A DNA stretch of 33,733 nucleotides from JAKAXS01 sp041940525 (GTDB taxonomy: Bacteria > Pseudomonadota > Alphaproteobacteria > Rhizobiales > Hyphomicrobiaceae), in the NCBI GenBank assembly GCA_041940525.1, contig JBGTSB010000030.1:1-33733 (forward strand), written 5' to 3'. Each line of letters begins with the position of its first letter. Within the stretch, counting starts at the first letter, position 1. A program made the position numbers and the translations under genes. The notes under the pieces were generated by a model, which ran no database searches, had not been told where the DNA came from, and saw nothing but the letters and a program-made list of their open reading frames with translations. Shown here piece by piece: positions 1 to 7,877 of the stretch.

Positions 1-517
1 CATTGGCGTCGCCGACAACTTTAAGCGGGCCATCGGCCACGCCTTCGGTGAATTCAATCAGGTGCTCCTTGCCGTCGCGCCATACGCGGCAGCGCAGCCA
101 TGTCGACAGAGCATTCACGACGGATACGCCCACACCGTGGAGACCACCGGACACCTTGTACGAGTTCTGGTCGAACTTGCCGCCGGCGTGCAGCTCAGTG
201 AAGACGATTTCGGCGGCAGACCGCTTCGGATCGTGGTCGTCGTCCTGCTTGATGCCGGTGGGAATACCGCGGCCATCGTCGCGCACGGTTACAGAGCCAT
301 CGTTGTTGAGTGTAACGCTGCAGTGCTGGGCATGGCCCGCCAAGACTTCATCGATCGCGTTGTCGACGACTTCGTAGATCATGTGGTGCAAGCCGGAGCC
401 GTCGTCCGTATCGCCGATGTACATGCCCGGACGCTTACGCACAGCATCCAGACCCTTGAGCATCTTGATAGACTCGGCGCCATAATCTTCGGCGGCCGGA
501 AGCGGCTTTGCAGTCAT
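1..517 (-). CDS. gyrB: DNA gyrase subunit B, N-terminal part (runs off the window)
   Basis: Encodes the ATPase subunit of DNA gyrase, which with GyrA introduces negative supercoils in the cytoplasm. The reverse strand from the ATG at 517 reads MTAKPLPAAEDYGAESIKML and continues open to position 1, about 172 codons, so only the N-terminal GHKL ATPase domain is present. Visible motifs are the KRPGMYIGD region, the Bergerat-fold EVVDNAIDE with its ATP/Mg ligands, DDGRGIPTG, and the ATP-lid sequence SGGLHGVGVSVVNALS. The C-terminal TOPRIM and GyrA-binding parts lie outside the window. It is the last gene of the dnaA, dnaN, recF, gyrB block and is separated from recF by about 210 bp, which holds its own promoter candidate. 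GyrB rather than ParE is favoured by this context. Confidence 0.97.
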   Translation of the reverse strand, partial: MTAKPLPAAEDYGAESIKMLKGLDAVRKRPGMYIGDTDDGSGLHHMIYEVVDNAIDEVLAGHAQHCSVTLNNDGSVTVRDDGRGIPTGIKQDDDHDPKRSAAEIVFTELHAGGKFDQNSYKVSGGLHGVGVSVVNALSTWLRCRVWRDGKEHLIEFTEGVADGPLKVVGDAN

Positions 518-615
518 TTGAAACCTGTCGGTCGAACGGGGCGAAACGGCGCGATTGGCCAGGCCCCAGGATGAGCTAAATGCGTCATATTTTTACGGAC
601 GCGAACCCGTTGAGG

Positions 616-624
616 CTTATACCA
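616..624 (-). promoter_or_regulatory. Extended -10 promoter candidate for gyrB
   Basis: On the minus strand the sequence TGGTATAAG matches an extended -10 element (TGnTATAAT). It lies about 100 bp upstream of the gyrB start, in the gap after recF. No good -35 hexamer is present at 16-18 bp, which fits extended -10 use but leaves the call uncertain. Confidence 0.4.
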
Positions 625-729
625 CGAGACCGCTGAGAAAGCACGCAAAACGCTCGTATTTGCGCCGGTTTTTTGACGGAATTTTTCTCGGTTTTTCAAT
701 GCCTTGTGGGCCAGCTAAACGGGTTGACC

Positions 730-1920
730 TCAGGGCAGCGCCAGATCGCTTAATTGGCCGTTGTCGACGCGATGAAATTGGGCGTTTTGTCCGAGGGCTG
801 AAAACGCCTCCGGATCGGTGCCCGTCATCCAGGCTTGGGACCCAAGCTGAAGGATTTCCGCGAACAGGGCAGCGCGGCGATGTTCGTCCAGGTGCGCTGC
901 GATTTCGTCCAGCAGGAGGATAGGCGCCAGTCCATCGCGTCGTTCCGAGACCAGTTGGGCGTGAGCGAGCACAAGGCCAAGCAGGAGCGCCTTTTGTTCG
1001 CCGGTCGAGCACAGGCGGGCAGGCATTGATTTCGGTCCGTGGCCGACGATGAGATCCGACCGGTGAGGGCCATCGAGTGTACGTCCCGCACCCCGATCGC
1101 GTTCGCGGGTATTGCGCAAGACGCTCAGGTAGCCGTCCTCGACATCGATTGCCGGTTTGGCAGCGAGTTCACGCTCCAGCGTTCCGTCGATCGCAATGTC
1201 GCTCCAGGGGAACGCACTATCTTCGCGGCGCTGCCGGCGGGCTTCGATTACGCCGCGCATGGCCGCCACGGCTTCCGACCGGGCCGCAGCGATGGCGACG
1301 CCCATCTCCGCCATGACGACTTCGAGGCCTTCAAGCTGAGCATTATGCGTGACGCCATCGGCGAGTAAGCGGTTGCGGCTCGCCATCGCGCGGTCAAAGC
1401 GGTTGGCACGCGTGCGGTAGCCGGCGTCAAAGCAAAGGATCAGCCGGTCGAGAAAGCGGCGGCGTTCGCCAGCTGGGCCAGTGAACAGGCCGTCCATCGC
1501 GGGCGTTACCCAGACCATCTCAACGTAATCGGCCAGGATGCCTGAACCGGATCTGGTTTCTCCATCGACGCGGACAATGCGGCCGGAGCGTTCGGGGCCT
1601 TGGCCTGGCGGCAGCACGCCAGTGCCGATGTCGACGCTGCCGAGCGTGCTGTGCACCCGGGCAGATATGCTCCATCCGTTGGCGCGGGCCTTAGCTAGAT
1701 CGGAGAAGTGTGCGCCGCGCAGGCCCTGTCCCGGCGCCAGCAGCGAGACGGCTTCCAGCAAGTTGGTTTTGCCGGCGCCGTTCGGGCCGATGAGAACGAC
1801 AGGGCTGGGATCTGGCGTCAGCGTTGCCGTGTCGTAATTGCGGTAACCTGTCAGGAGAATGCGTTCGACCCACAGGCGGGCGTTTGAAACCTCGTCTTGG
1901 CGGGGCTCAGGCGTGGGCAT
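730..1920 (-). CDS. recF: DNA replication and repair protein RecF
   Basis: RecF is an SMC-like ATPase that acts with RecO and RecR to load RecA at single-strand gaps. The 396-residue product is slightly longer than the usual 360-380. It shows the Walker A motif GPNGAGKT near residue 48, the N-terminal strand typical of the family (ILLTGYRNYDT), the signature region ending in STGEQKALLLGLVLAHA, and the Walker B/D-loop ILLLDEIAAHLD near residue 340. The start at 1920 gives a short N-terminal extension rich in polar residues, and a start a few codons further in is possible. It lies between dnaN (about 85 bp upstream) and gyrB, all on the same strand, which is the standard bacterial order. Confidence 0.96.
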   Translation of the reverse strand: MPTPEPRQDEVSNARLWVERILLTGYRNYDTATLTPDPSPVVLIGPNGAGKTNLLEAVSLLAPGQGLRGAHFSDLAKARANGWSISARVHSTLGSVDIGTGVLPPGQGPERSGRIVRVDGETRSGSGILADYVEMVWVTPAMDGLFTGPAGERRRFLDRLILCFDAGYRTRANRFDRAMASRNRLLADGVTHNAQLEGLEVVMAEMGVAIAAARSEAVAAMRGVIEARRQRREDSAFPWSDIAIDGTLERELAAKPAIDVEDGYLSVLRNTRERDRGAGRTLDGPHRSDLIVGHGPKSMPARLCSTGEQKALLLGLVLAHAQLVSERRDGLAPILLLDEIAAHLDEHRRAALFAEILQLGSQAWMTGTDPEAFSALGQNAQFHRVDNGQLSDLALP

Positions 1921-2005
1921 CGCAGCTTGGCGTCTCCAAGGTCATCTCATCGCGCACCGCTGGCATTGCTGTCCCGCGGACTGCGCGGATCGGCCAGCAA
2001 GCGCG

Positions 2006-3124
2006 CTAGACGCGCATCGGCATCAGGACATAAAGCGCGCCGTCGTCTTCGCCGTCCTTGATCATGGTTGGTGAGCCGGGATCGGCGAGTAGAAATCGGG
2101 CGTCTTCGCCTTCAAGCTGGCCTGCAATGTCGAGCAGGTAGCGGGCGTTGAATCCAATTTCGAGCGGATCGGCGGAGTAGCCGACGTTGATTTCCTCGGT
2201 GGCGCTCCCGCCTTCGGGATTGTTGACCGACAAAACTAGCGTTCCGCCGTTGATGTTCAGCTTCACCGCGCGGCCGCGTTCACTGGCGATTGTCGAGACG
2301 CGATCAACGGCGCTCATGAAGTCCGAATTAGAGACGTTCATTTCTTTGTCGTTGCCTTGTGGGATCACGCGCCCGTAGTCGGGGAACGTGCCATCAATCA
2401 GCTTGGAGGTAAGTGTGACTGTTCCGATTTCGAAGCGGATCTTGGATGGGCTGACGCCAACCCGCACCGGCGCAGCGCTTGCCTCGATCAAGCGATGGAG
2501 TTCGTGAACCGTTTTCCTGGGAACGATAACGCCAGGCATGCCGCTGGCGCCGTCCGGCTGCGACAGCTCCACTTGCGCCAAGCGGTGGCCGTCGGTCGCG
2601 ACGGCGCGCAATGTCGGCTGACCGTCCGTCTCGGCGACGTGCAGGAAAATGCCGTTCAGGTAATAGCGCGTTTCCTCAGTCGAGATTGCGAAACGCGTTT
2701 TTTCGATCAAACGCTTGAGATCACTGGCACCCAAATCGAAGCTGTGTGGCAGGTCTCCGGCGGCGATGTCGGGGAAATCTTCAGGGCCGAGTGTCTGCAA
2801 CGCGAAGCGGGAATGGCCCGCGGTGATCGTGAGACGTTCTTTTTCGGCGTCGCGCTTGATTTCAATTTCGGAGCCATCGGGCAGCTTGCGCACGATGTCG
2901 TGCAGCATGTGCGCTGGCACAGTTACCGCGCCGGTGTCGGAGACGCTGGCGGCAACTTCCTCGATGACTTCGCGTTCCAAGTCCGTTGCCTTCAACGACA
3001 GCTTACCGTTGCCGGCGCGCAAGAGAACGTTCGACAGAATGGGGATGGTTGTGCGGCGTTCAACGACGCTGGTCACATGCCCGAGTGCCCTTAGTAATTC
3101 TCCGCGTTCGATCACAAGCCGCAT
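2006..3124 (-). CDS. dnaN: DNA polymerase III beta subunit (sliding clamp)
   Basis: Encodes the ring-shaped processivity clamp that tethers DNA polymerase III and many repair enzymes to DNA. The product is 372 residues, the normal size for three repeated clamp domains. Recognisable segments are the N-terminal MRLVIERGELLRALGHVTSVVERR, the domain-II stretch with RYYLNGIFLHV and AVATDGHRLA, and the C-terminal YVLMPMRV, which closes the protein and forms part of the peptide-binding pocket. Its start codon follows a 341-bp gap downstream of dnaA, so it may have its own promoter. The next gene is recF on the same strand. There is no sign of truncation. Confidence 0.97.
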   Translation of the reverse strand: MRLVIERGELLRALGHVTSVVERRTTIPILSNVLLRAGNGKLSLKATDLEREVIEEVAASVSDTGAVTVPAHMLHDIVRKLPDGSEIEIKRDAEKERLTITAGHSRFALQTLGPEDFPDIAAGDLPHSFDLGASDLKRLIEKTRFAISTEETRYYLNGIFLHVAETDGQPTLRAVATDGHRLAQVELSQPDGASGMPGVIVPRKTVHELHRLIEASAAPVRVGVSPSKIRFEIGTVTLTSKLIDGTFPDYGRVIPQGNDKEMNVSNSDFMSAVDRVSTIASERGRAVKLNINGGTLVLSVNNPEGGSATEEINVGYSADPLEIGFNARYLLDIAGQLEGEDARFLLADPGSPTMIKDGEDDGALYVLMPMRV

Positions 3125-3465
3125 GGTTGCCTCAGGCGTTCATTGTTTATGCTGGCCTCCACCGTTCTGGAACAAGGCCTTGGGCTGCTTTGCGAAGCCC
3201 GAACCTGGATGTGGAATGAATCGGAGGATCAAGGATTCGCGAAGGACGCGCAACTTGACCCGATACGGCCTTGTTTTTCAAGGGGCCGTTAGGCTGGCAG
3301 CAGAAGTTATTGAGATGATTCTGGTTCCTACCGGAGACAAATCAGGAGCGGCACCTTGAGATGCCGCTCCCTCCCCGCCAAGTAGAAAGCCCCGTCGCCC
3401 ACGGAGCATCCTACCCGCCACCCTTTTCAGCGCCTAAGCGCTAAAATTCAGCCTGCTTCGAGGCA
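3125..3465. other. dnaA-dnaN intergenic region
   Basis: This 341-bp gap has no convincing open reading frame. It contains a 9-bp perfect stem-loop (annotated separately) and, close to the dnaA stop, a small inverted repeat AGCGC-ctaa-GCGCT. No DnaA box close to consensus was seen. A promoter for dnaN is expected here but could not be identified with confidence. Confidence 0.6.
3345..3370 (-). terminator. Stem-loop between dnaA and dnaN, possible partial terminator
   Basis: GGAGCGGCA (3345-3353) pairs perfectly with TGCCGCTCC (3362-3370) around an 8-nt loop. On the minus strand it is followed only by TGATTTGTC, a poor U tract. It may be a weak terminator or attenuator between dnaA and dnaN, or an RNA processing or stability hairpin. 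Confidence 0.45.
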
Positions 3466-5004
3466 CTAATGGCTCAACAGTTTCTTGAGCTCTTCCAATT
3501 CCTCGCGAAGCCTTGTGTTGCCGTTCAATTCGTTATCGATCTTGCGGATTGCATGTAGAACCGTCGTGTGGTCGCGATTGCCAAAGCGGCGGCCAATTTC
3601 CGGCAGAGACCGGGCCGTGAGCTGCTTTGCCAAGTACATGCCGATCTGGCGCGGCCAAACCACCGAGCGGTGACGCCGCTGAGACAGCAGATCGCCTTTC
3701 GACACGCCGAAGTGCCGCGAGATGATCCGCAGGATGTCCTCAATCTTGATCCGCCGCGGTTCGACGCCTTGGACGAGATCGCGAATGACCGTCTCGGCGA
3801 TATCCAGGGTCAATGGCGTGCGCATGTACTGCCAGGTTGCGTAGAGACGCGTCACTGCACCTTCCAGTTCGCGGCCGGATTCGGTCAGACGCTCGGCGAG
3901 AAGCTCGACAACTTCGCGCGGCACTTCGAAGGACGGATCGGCAGCCCGCTTTTCAGCGAGGCGCTGCTCCAAAACCTTGAGGCGCAACTCGTGGTCGAAC
4001 GCACTGATTTCCGTGACGAGGCCACGCTGTAGACGCGAGCGCATGCGCTCGTTCAAGCGTTCGATCTGGCCCGGCGCGCGAGCCGAGGCAACAACGACAT
4101 GACGGCCGCCGTCAAGCAACGCGTTGATAATGTGATCGAACTCTTGCTCGGTCTTTTCACCCTGCATGAATTCAAGGTCGTCGATCAGCAATACGTTGAT
4201 CGAGCGGAACTTTTCCTTGAAAGACAGAGGGTCGGACGAACGCAGAGCCTCGACAAAGCGATAGCGGAAGCATTCGGCCGTGAGGTAGAGCACCTGTGCA
4301 TCCGGTGCGCGGCGGCGCACCTCCCAGGCGATGGCATGCAGCAAATGCGTCTTGCCCAAGCCGACCTGCGAGTGGATGTACAGCGGATTAAAGCCTGGGC
4401 TGTCGTTCAGCACCGTTTCGGCCACCTGCTGCGCACCGGCGTGCGCCATACGGTTCGCGGCACCGACGACAAAGCTGTCGAGCGTGTAGCGCGGATCAAG
4501 TGGCGAGCCTTCGAAGCCGGCGACATTCGTGCGCCCAATTGCGACTGGAAGAGGACGAACGACAGGTTGGCCCATTGCGCCGTTGGCCAAGTGCCCGGTT
4601 GCAAACGGCTTGGCAGCCGCTGACATGCGGTCCGCGTCCGTGTTGTTTGGCTTGACCTGCTGCTGAGCTGGCCTACCGGCGATACCGCCGGGTTGGCGCA
4701 ACAGAACTTCGACGCGCTCGGCGCCTTCGAATTCCGCCTGGCTACACTTCAATAGGTCGTCAATGTAGTGAGACTGGATCCAATTGCGCAGAAACTTCAC
4801 CGGCACGGATACCTTGACCGTCTTGCCGTCGAAGTCTTCGAATTCGAGCGCGTTGAACCAGCTCGTAAAGGTCTCGTCGCCAAGGCGGGCACGCAACATG
4901 GCACGCGCCTTTTGACCCTTGCTCGTCCCAGGATTCGATGGCGCGCGACGCGCGTCACCTCTACCTAAAGTGGCAGTCGCATTTGTGGTATCGACAGTTT
5001 GCAT
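3466..5004 (-). CDS. dnaA: Chromosomal replication initiator protein DnaA
   Basis: DnaA is the AAA+ initiator that binds DnaA boxes and melts the origin. The 512-residue product has a domain I with ARLGDETFTSWF near residue 40, a variable Gln/Pro/Ala-rich linker (about 110-170), and the AAA+ core beginning PRYTLDSFVVGAANRMAHA. The core contains Walker A GLGKTHLLHA and Walker B LLIDDLEFMQG. The C-terminal DNA-binding domain ends with the signature GRRFGNRDHTTVLHAIRKI. The start at 5004 is supported by a G-rich ribosome-binding site (GGGGG) five bases upstream. It is followed by dnaN, recF and gyrB on the same strand. The N-terminal tail before domain I (about 25 residues rich in Thr, Ala and Arg) is longer than in E. 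coli. Confidence 0.97.
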   Translation of the reverse strand: MQTVDTTNATATLGRGDARRAPSNPGTSKGQKARAMLRARLGDETFTSWFNALEFEDFDGKTVKVSVPVKFLRNWIQSHYIDDLLKCSQAEFEGAERVEVLLRQPGGIAGRPAQQQVKPNNTDADRMSAAAKPFATGHLANGAMGQPVVRPLPVAIGRTNVAGFEGSPLDPRYTLDSFVVGAANRMAHAGAQQVAETVLNDSPGFNPLYIHSQVGLGKTHLLHAIAWEVRRRAPDAQVLYLTAECFRYRFVEALRSSDPLSFKEKFRSINVLLIDDLEFMQGEKTEQEFDHIINALLDGGRHVVVASARAPGQIERLNERMRSRLQRGLVTEISAFDHELRLKVLEQRLAEKRAADPSFEVPREVVELLAERLTESGRELEGAVTRLYATWQYMRTPLTLDIAETVIRDLVQGVEPRRIKIEDILRIISRHFGVSKGDLLSQRRHRSVVWPRQIGMYLAKQLTARSLPEIGRRFGNRDHTTVLHAIRKIDNELNGNTRLREELEELKKLLSH

Positions 5005-5136
5005 GAGTACCCCCGCACTTCGTAATCAAAAACCGCTTTTTGCGGCGGCCGGTCTGAGTTGGGATGCACCTTTCGCCCTTTGGCACACCCACAAGCATTC
5101 CGGTCACCGGGTTGGGAACACGACGCCCTCGCGCTC

Positions 5137-5580
5137 CTAACCTTGCACCCAGGGCAGGCCTTCGGACTTCCAGCCCGCAACCGCGCCACGATGGCGGGAA
5201 GCGTCGAGAGGACCTTCAAACCCGTCCGCTACATTCCAGCACCGGCCGTTCCAAATTTGCGCCGTGGCTTGCGCCGCCAAGCGGCTGCGCGCACCCGATC
5301 GACAAATGAAGAACAGCTGAGCTGTCTTCTCAGCACCGACACTCCCGAGTTCGCCAGACAGCCGCTCCAAAAAAGCCGGATCTACCGACCCCTCCGGATA
5401 CGTCTGCCACTCGACAGTCAGTACCCTCTTGCCAAGTTCCGAAAGGTCTGGCAGCCCGACGAACGACCATTCTGCTCGTGTCCGCACATCCACAAGCTGG
5501 GCATCCGTATCTTGTTTGAGCTGGTTCCAAACCTCACCGGCAGCTACGTCAGCTATCTGAGCATTGCCGGTACCTTCCAC
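5137..5580 (-). CDS. Rhodanese-like domain protein
   Basis: A single rhodanese domain of 147 residues, a family whose members move sulfane sulfur onto an active-site cysteine. The domain begins with EVWNQLKQDTDAQLVDVRTRAEW, and the active-site loop reads CRSGARS with the catalytic Cys at residue 93. Downstream comes the usual MADGFEG-like segment (here NVADGFEG), followed by GWKSEGLPW. No signal peptide is seen, so it should be cytoplasmic. The start is a GTG at 5580, chosen because GGAGG lies six to seven bases upstream. It lies 132 bp upstream of dnaA on the same strand and may share transcripts with it. The physiological sulfur donor and acceptor cannot be read from the sequence. Confidence 0.88.
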   Translation of the reverse strand: MEGTGNAQIADVAAGEVWNQLKQDTDAQLVDVRTRAEWSFVGLPDLSELGKRVLTVEWQTYPEGSVDPAFLERLSGELGSVGAEKTAQLFFICRSGARSRLAAQATAQIWNGRCWNVADGFEGPLDASRHRGAVAGWKSEGLPWVQG

Positions 5581-5805
5581 TTACGTCCTCCGCTGAGGGC
5601 GGCTGGCAGAACACGCATCTACTTGCCGCCTACAGAAAAACTTCTACGCCTACGCGCACAAATTCACATTCTTACTGAGCCATGCCCAATAAGTTCGAAG
5701 CTTTGACTTCTAAGTTGTTTGTGATCTTCGAATACGCATTACAAAAAATTGCTGGGCTAAAACGCCGGTTACTTCAGAGGTCGGACATTCGCGACCAGCG
5801 ACTGA

Positions 5806-5820
5806 CTAATTAACCGTTAA
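5806..5820. promoter_or_regulatory. CtrA-like binding site
   Basis: CTAA-N7-TTAA is found here, one mismatch from the CtrA consensus TTAA-N7-TTAA, in an AT-rich part of the long gap upstream of the rhodanese and dnaA genes. CtrA is the cell-cycle regulator of alphaproteobacteria that controls origins and cell-cycle promoters. A single site of this degeneracy can occur by chance. Confidence 0.35.
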
Positions 5821-6039
5821 AAACTGTGAACGCAAGTGCCGGGACTGGTTCGCGCGAAATGTCAATATTGAGGCCGCAGGCTCGCATTATTCCACAGGAG
5901 CGGTGGGAAACCCCTTTGAGTCCACATCGAAATCCACCGCTCATGAATCTTGTTCAGAACCCTTTGCTCAGCATGCCGACCCTGTTAACAGAACGTGAAT
6001 TTTCTCCGGCTTAATGGGCTCAGCGAGGCGGAGTGACGC

Positions 6040-6048
6040 AGTGGATAA
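6040..6048 (-). promoter_or_regulatory. DnaA box candidate
   Basis: On the minus strand the sequence is TTATCCACT, eight of nine matches to TTATCCACA. It lies in the non-coding gap between the rhodanese gene and rpsT. Other partial matches in the gap are weaker (7 of 9 or less). Confidence 0.4.
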
Positions 6049-6102
6049 AGCTCCCTTTGGAGGCCATGACGCACTGATGAATCCAGGGGTTAGCCAGATA
6101 CA

Positions 6103-6127
6103 GAAAAGGCCGGCTCTGAGGCCGGCC
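6103..6127 (-). terminator. Rho-independent terminator of rpsT
   Basis: GGCCGGC (6108-6114) and GCCGGCC (6121-6127) form a perfect 7-bp GC stem with a 6-nt loop. On the minus strand it is followed by TTTTCTG. It lies about 60 bp downstream of the rpsT stop. Directly upstream of the stem on the minus strand is GTCAC-N4-CAGTCATAG, which recurs beside the hairpin at 16921-16947. Confidence 0.85.
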
Positions 6128-6188
6128 CTATGACTGTTCTGTGACGGATTCACCACAGTCAGAAAATGTGAAGCGCGAAGCAGATGAC

Positions 6189-6455
6189 TTAATTTGCCAT
6201 CGCTTTGATGCGAGCGTTTAGACGCGAGACTTTCCGGCTTGCGGCGCGCTTTTCAACAATGCCTTTTTGGCCTGCGCGGGCTAGGACCGGTTGAGCGACC
6301 TTCAGGGCTTCGCGCGCAGCGGCCTGGTCGCCAGCGGCGATCGCCTCTTCAACATTACGAACCTGAGAGCGCATGCCGGTGCGGCGGGCCTTGTTAACTT
6401 CGGTGCGGCGGATCGCCTGGCGCATGGCTTTCTTAGCCGATGAGGTGTTGGCCAT
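6189..6455 (-). CDS. rpsT: 30S ribosomal protein S20
   Basis: S20 is an early-binding protein of the small ribosomal subunit that contacts 16S rRNA. The 88-residue product starts MANTSSAKKAMRQAIRRTEVNKARR and is a Lys/Arg/Ala-rich helical protein of standard length and composition. It ends with SRLNARIKAMAN. It is transcribed as a single gene from a strong promoter about 125-150 bp upstream (6581-6609) to a strong terminator (6103-6127). The position just upstream of the dnaA block is common in alphaproteobacteria. Confidence 0.97.
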   Translation of the reverse strand: MANTSSAKKAMRQAIRRTEVNKARRTGMRSQVRNVEEAIAAGDQAAAREALKVAQPVLARAGQKGIVEKRAASRKVSRLNARIKAMAN

Positions 6456-6580
6456 AGTGTCTTGATTTCCTTATCAAACCCGTTGCCAGCCGTGCCTTGT
6501 TACCACGGCTCAGCCCAACACGGATATGTTGCATTAGAGAAAGGCCCAGAACTGCTGTCCCAGGCGGTAAAATTCGCGGT

Positions 6581-6609
6581 TCTATACCCTTGACGCTGGC
6601 AATGGTCAA
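6581..6609 (-). promoter_or_regulatory. Sigma-70-type promoter of rpsT
   Basis: On the minus strand TTGACC (6609-6604), a 17-bp spacer and TATAGA (6586-6581) form a near-consensus housekeeping promoter. The predicted transcript has a leader of roughly 120 nt before the rpsT start at 6455, long enough for autoregulatory structure, which is known for S20 in other bacteria. Confidence 0.8.
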
Positions 6610-6692
6610 CTCGGGGAATCGCACAACCGGTGGGATTAGGTTGACGCTGTGCAGGCTTGGCGGCTTCAGCGCCGACCGGTAAACGGTGGGAC

Positions 6693-7877
6693 ATGGAGAA
6701 CGATCCCGCTGGCGCGGCCCCGACGGAACCCGGCAACCGGCTGCGCAAACGAATTTACGAGATCTTGGAAATCGGTCACGCGGACGACCTTCCCAGCCGT
6801 GCGTTCGATACGTTCATGGTTGGATTGATTCTGCTTAACGTCGCCGCCTTTGTCGCCGAGACTGTGCCTTGGCTCTACGCGCGCTACGGCGTGGAGTTTT
6901 TTGCGTTTGAAGTCTTCTCCGTCGCGATCTTCACAGCGGAGTACCTGGCTCGGCTGTGGACAGCGGTCGAGATGCCGTTCTTGCGGCGGCTTACTCCGTT
7001 CAAGGCCCGGCTCTACAGCGCGACTCGGCCGGCGTTGATCATCGATCTGTTGGCGATTCTACCGTTTTATCTCAGCTTCATCCTGCCGATTGATCTGAGG
7101 GTGCTGCGCACCTTGCGTTTGCTGCGGTTCTTGAAGCTGTCGCGATATTCGCCGGCCATGCACTCGCTGTTGCGCGTGATCGTCAACGAAAGCCGGGCGC
7201 TTATCGGTGCCGGCTTGTTGTTGTTCGCGGCCGTGTTGTTCGCCTCGGCGGGCATCTACTATTTGGAGCACGACGTGCAGCCGGAAGCCTTCGGCTCGAT
7301 TCCAGAAGCAGCCTGGTGGGCGATAGCAACGTTGACGACCGTAGGCTACGGGGACGTTGCACCTGTCACTGCGCTTGGGCGCGTGTTTGGCGCATTTGTG
7401 ATGGTGACTGGGCTTTGCATCTTGGCGCTTCCCGTTGCGATCATCGCCACGGGCTTCTCACAAGAGGTCAGCCGCCGCGACTTCGTCGTCACCTGGTCGT
7501 TGATGTCGCGCATTCCTGTGTTTTCGGACTTGGACGCGAATGAGGTGGGTCAGATCATGCCGCTGCTGCATGCTCACAATTACCCGCCAAATTTTGAAGT
7601 GATCGCGGAAGGTGCCCAGGCGGATGCTGTCTATTTCGTGGCTTCCGGCCGGGCCGTGCGCAGCGGGAAAAACGATGACGTGCCGGCCGAGCATTTCACG
7701 AATGGCGATGTGTTAGGTGTCGAGGCGCTGTTTAGTCACCATGTGCACACCAAGCCGGTTATCACCCGGTCGCGCTGCCGGCTCTTGAAGCTGCACCGCG
7801 AGGATTTTCACCGGCTAGAGGTCACTCATCCGCATTTGTCAGAGCGCATCCGGCGGAATGCGGCAGGCCGCGCTTAA
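6693..7877 (+). CDS. Voltage-sensor potassium channel with degenerate cyclic-nucleotide-binding domain (MloK1-like)
   Basis: A six-helix ion channel of 394 residues. The selectivity filter TVGYGD lies at residues 216-221, after the pore-helix segment EHDVQPEAFGSIPEAAWWAIATL, which closely resembles the cyclic-nucleotide-gated channel MloK1 of Mesorhizobium. Unlike MloK1 as I recall it, S4 here has regularly spaced arginines (LRVLRTLRLLRFLKLSR, about 135-151), so voltage sensing is plausible. The C-terminal domain (about 271-380) follows the cyclic-nucleotide-binding fold. However, the phosphate-binding cassette with its conserved Gly-Glu and Arg is not kept: the region reads GDVLGVEALFSHHVHTKP. 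Ligand binding is therefore doubtful. An in-frame TTG at 6657 would add 12 residues. The ATG at 6693 is preferred because it follows GGTGGG. Its stop overlaps the stop of the convergent DUF4261-like gene. Confidence 0.9.
   Translation: MENDPAGAAPTEPGNRLRKRIYEILEIGHADDLPSRAFDTFMVGLILLNVAAFVAETVPWLYARYGVEFFAFEVFSVAIFTAEYLARLWTAVEMPFLRRLTPFKARLYSATRPALIIDLLAILPFYLSFILPIDLRVLRTLRLLRFLKLSRYSPAMHSLLRVIVNESRALIGAGLLLFAAVLFASAGIYYLEHDVQPEAFGSIPEAAWWAIATLTTVGYGDVAPVTALGRVFGAFVMVTGLCILALPVAIIATGFSQEVSRRDFVVTWSLMSRIPVFSDLDANEVGQIMPLLHAHNYPPNFEVIAEGAQADAVYFVASGRAVRSGKNDDVPAEHFTNGDVLGVEALFSHHVHTKPVITRSRCRLLKLHREDFHRLEVTHPHLSERIRRNAAGRA

Larger units (their letters stand above)
5581..6188. other. Long non-coding region upstream of dnaA block, weak oriC candidate
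   Basis: This 608-bp stretch between the rhodanese gene and rpsT has no credible gene. It has AT-rich segments, especially about 5700-5830. It carries a CtrA-like box (5806-5820), one 8-of-9 DnaA box (6040-6048) and several poorer TTCACA or TCCACA cores (for example ending at 5668 and near 5896 and 5925). The rpsT terminator occupies its right end. The genes to its left all point away from it, as expected beside an origin. Only one good DnaA box is present, and in many Hyphomicrobiales the origin lies near hemE rather than dnaA, so the origin call is weak. Confidence 0.3.

Noticed and set aside
2357..3094. 245-codon open frame antisense to dnaN
   Set aside because: It lies entirely over dnaN, matches no family pattern I recognise, and is expected in a GC-rich genome.
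5887..5897. DnaA box at ATTATTCCACA
   Set aside because: It needs a one-base insertion to match TTATCCACA, so it was not counted.
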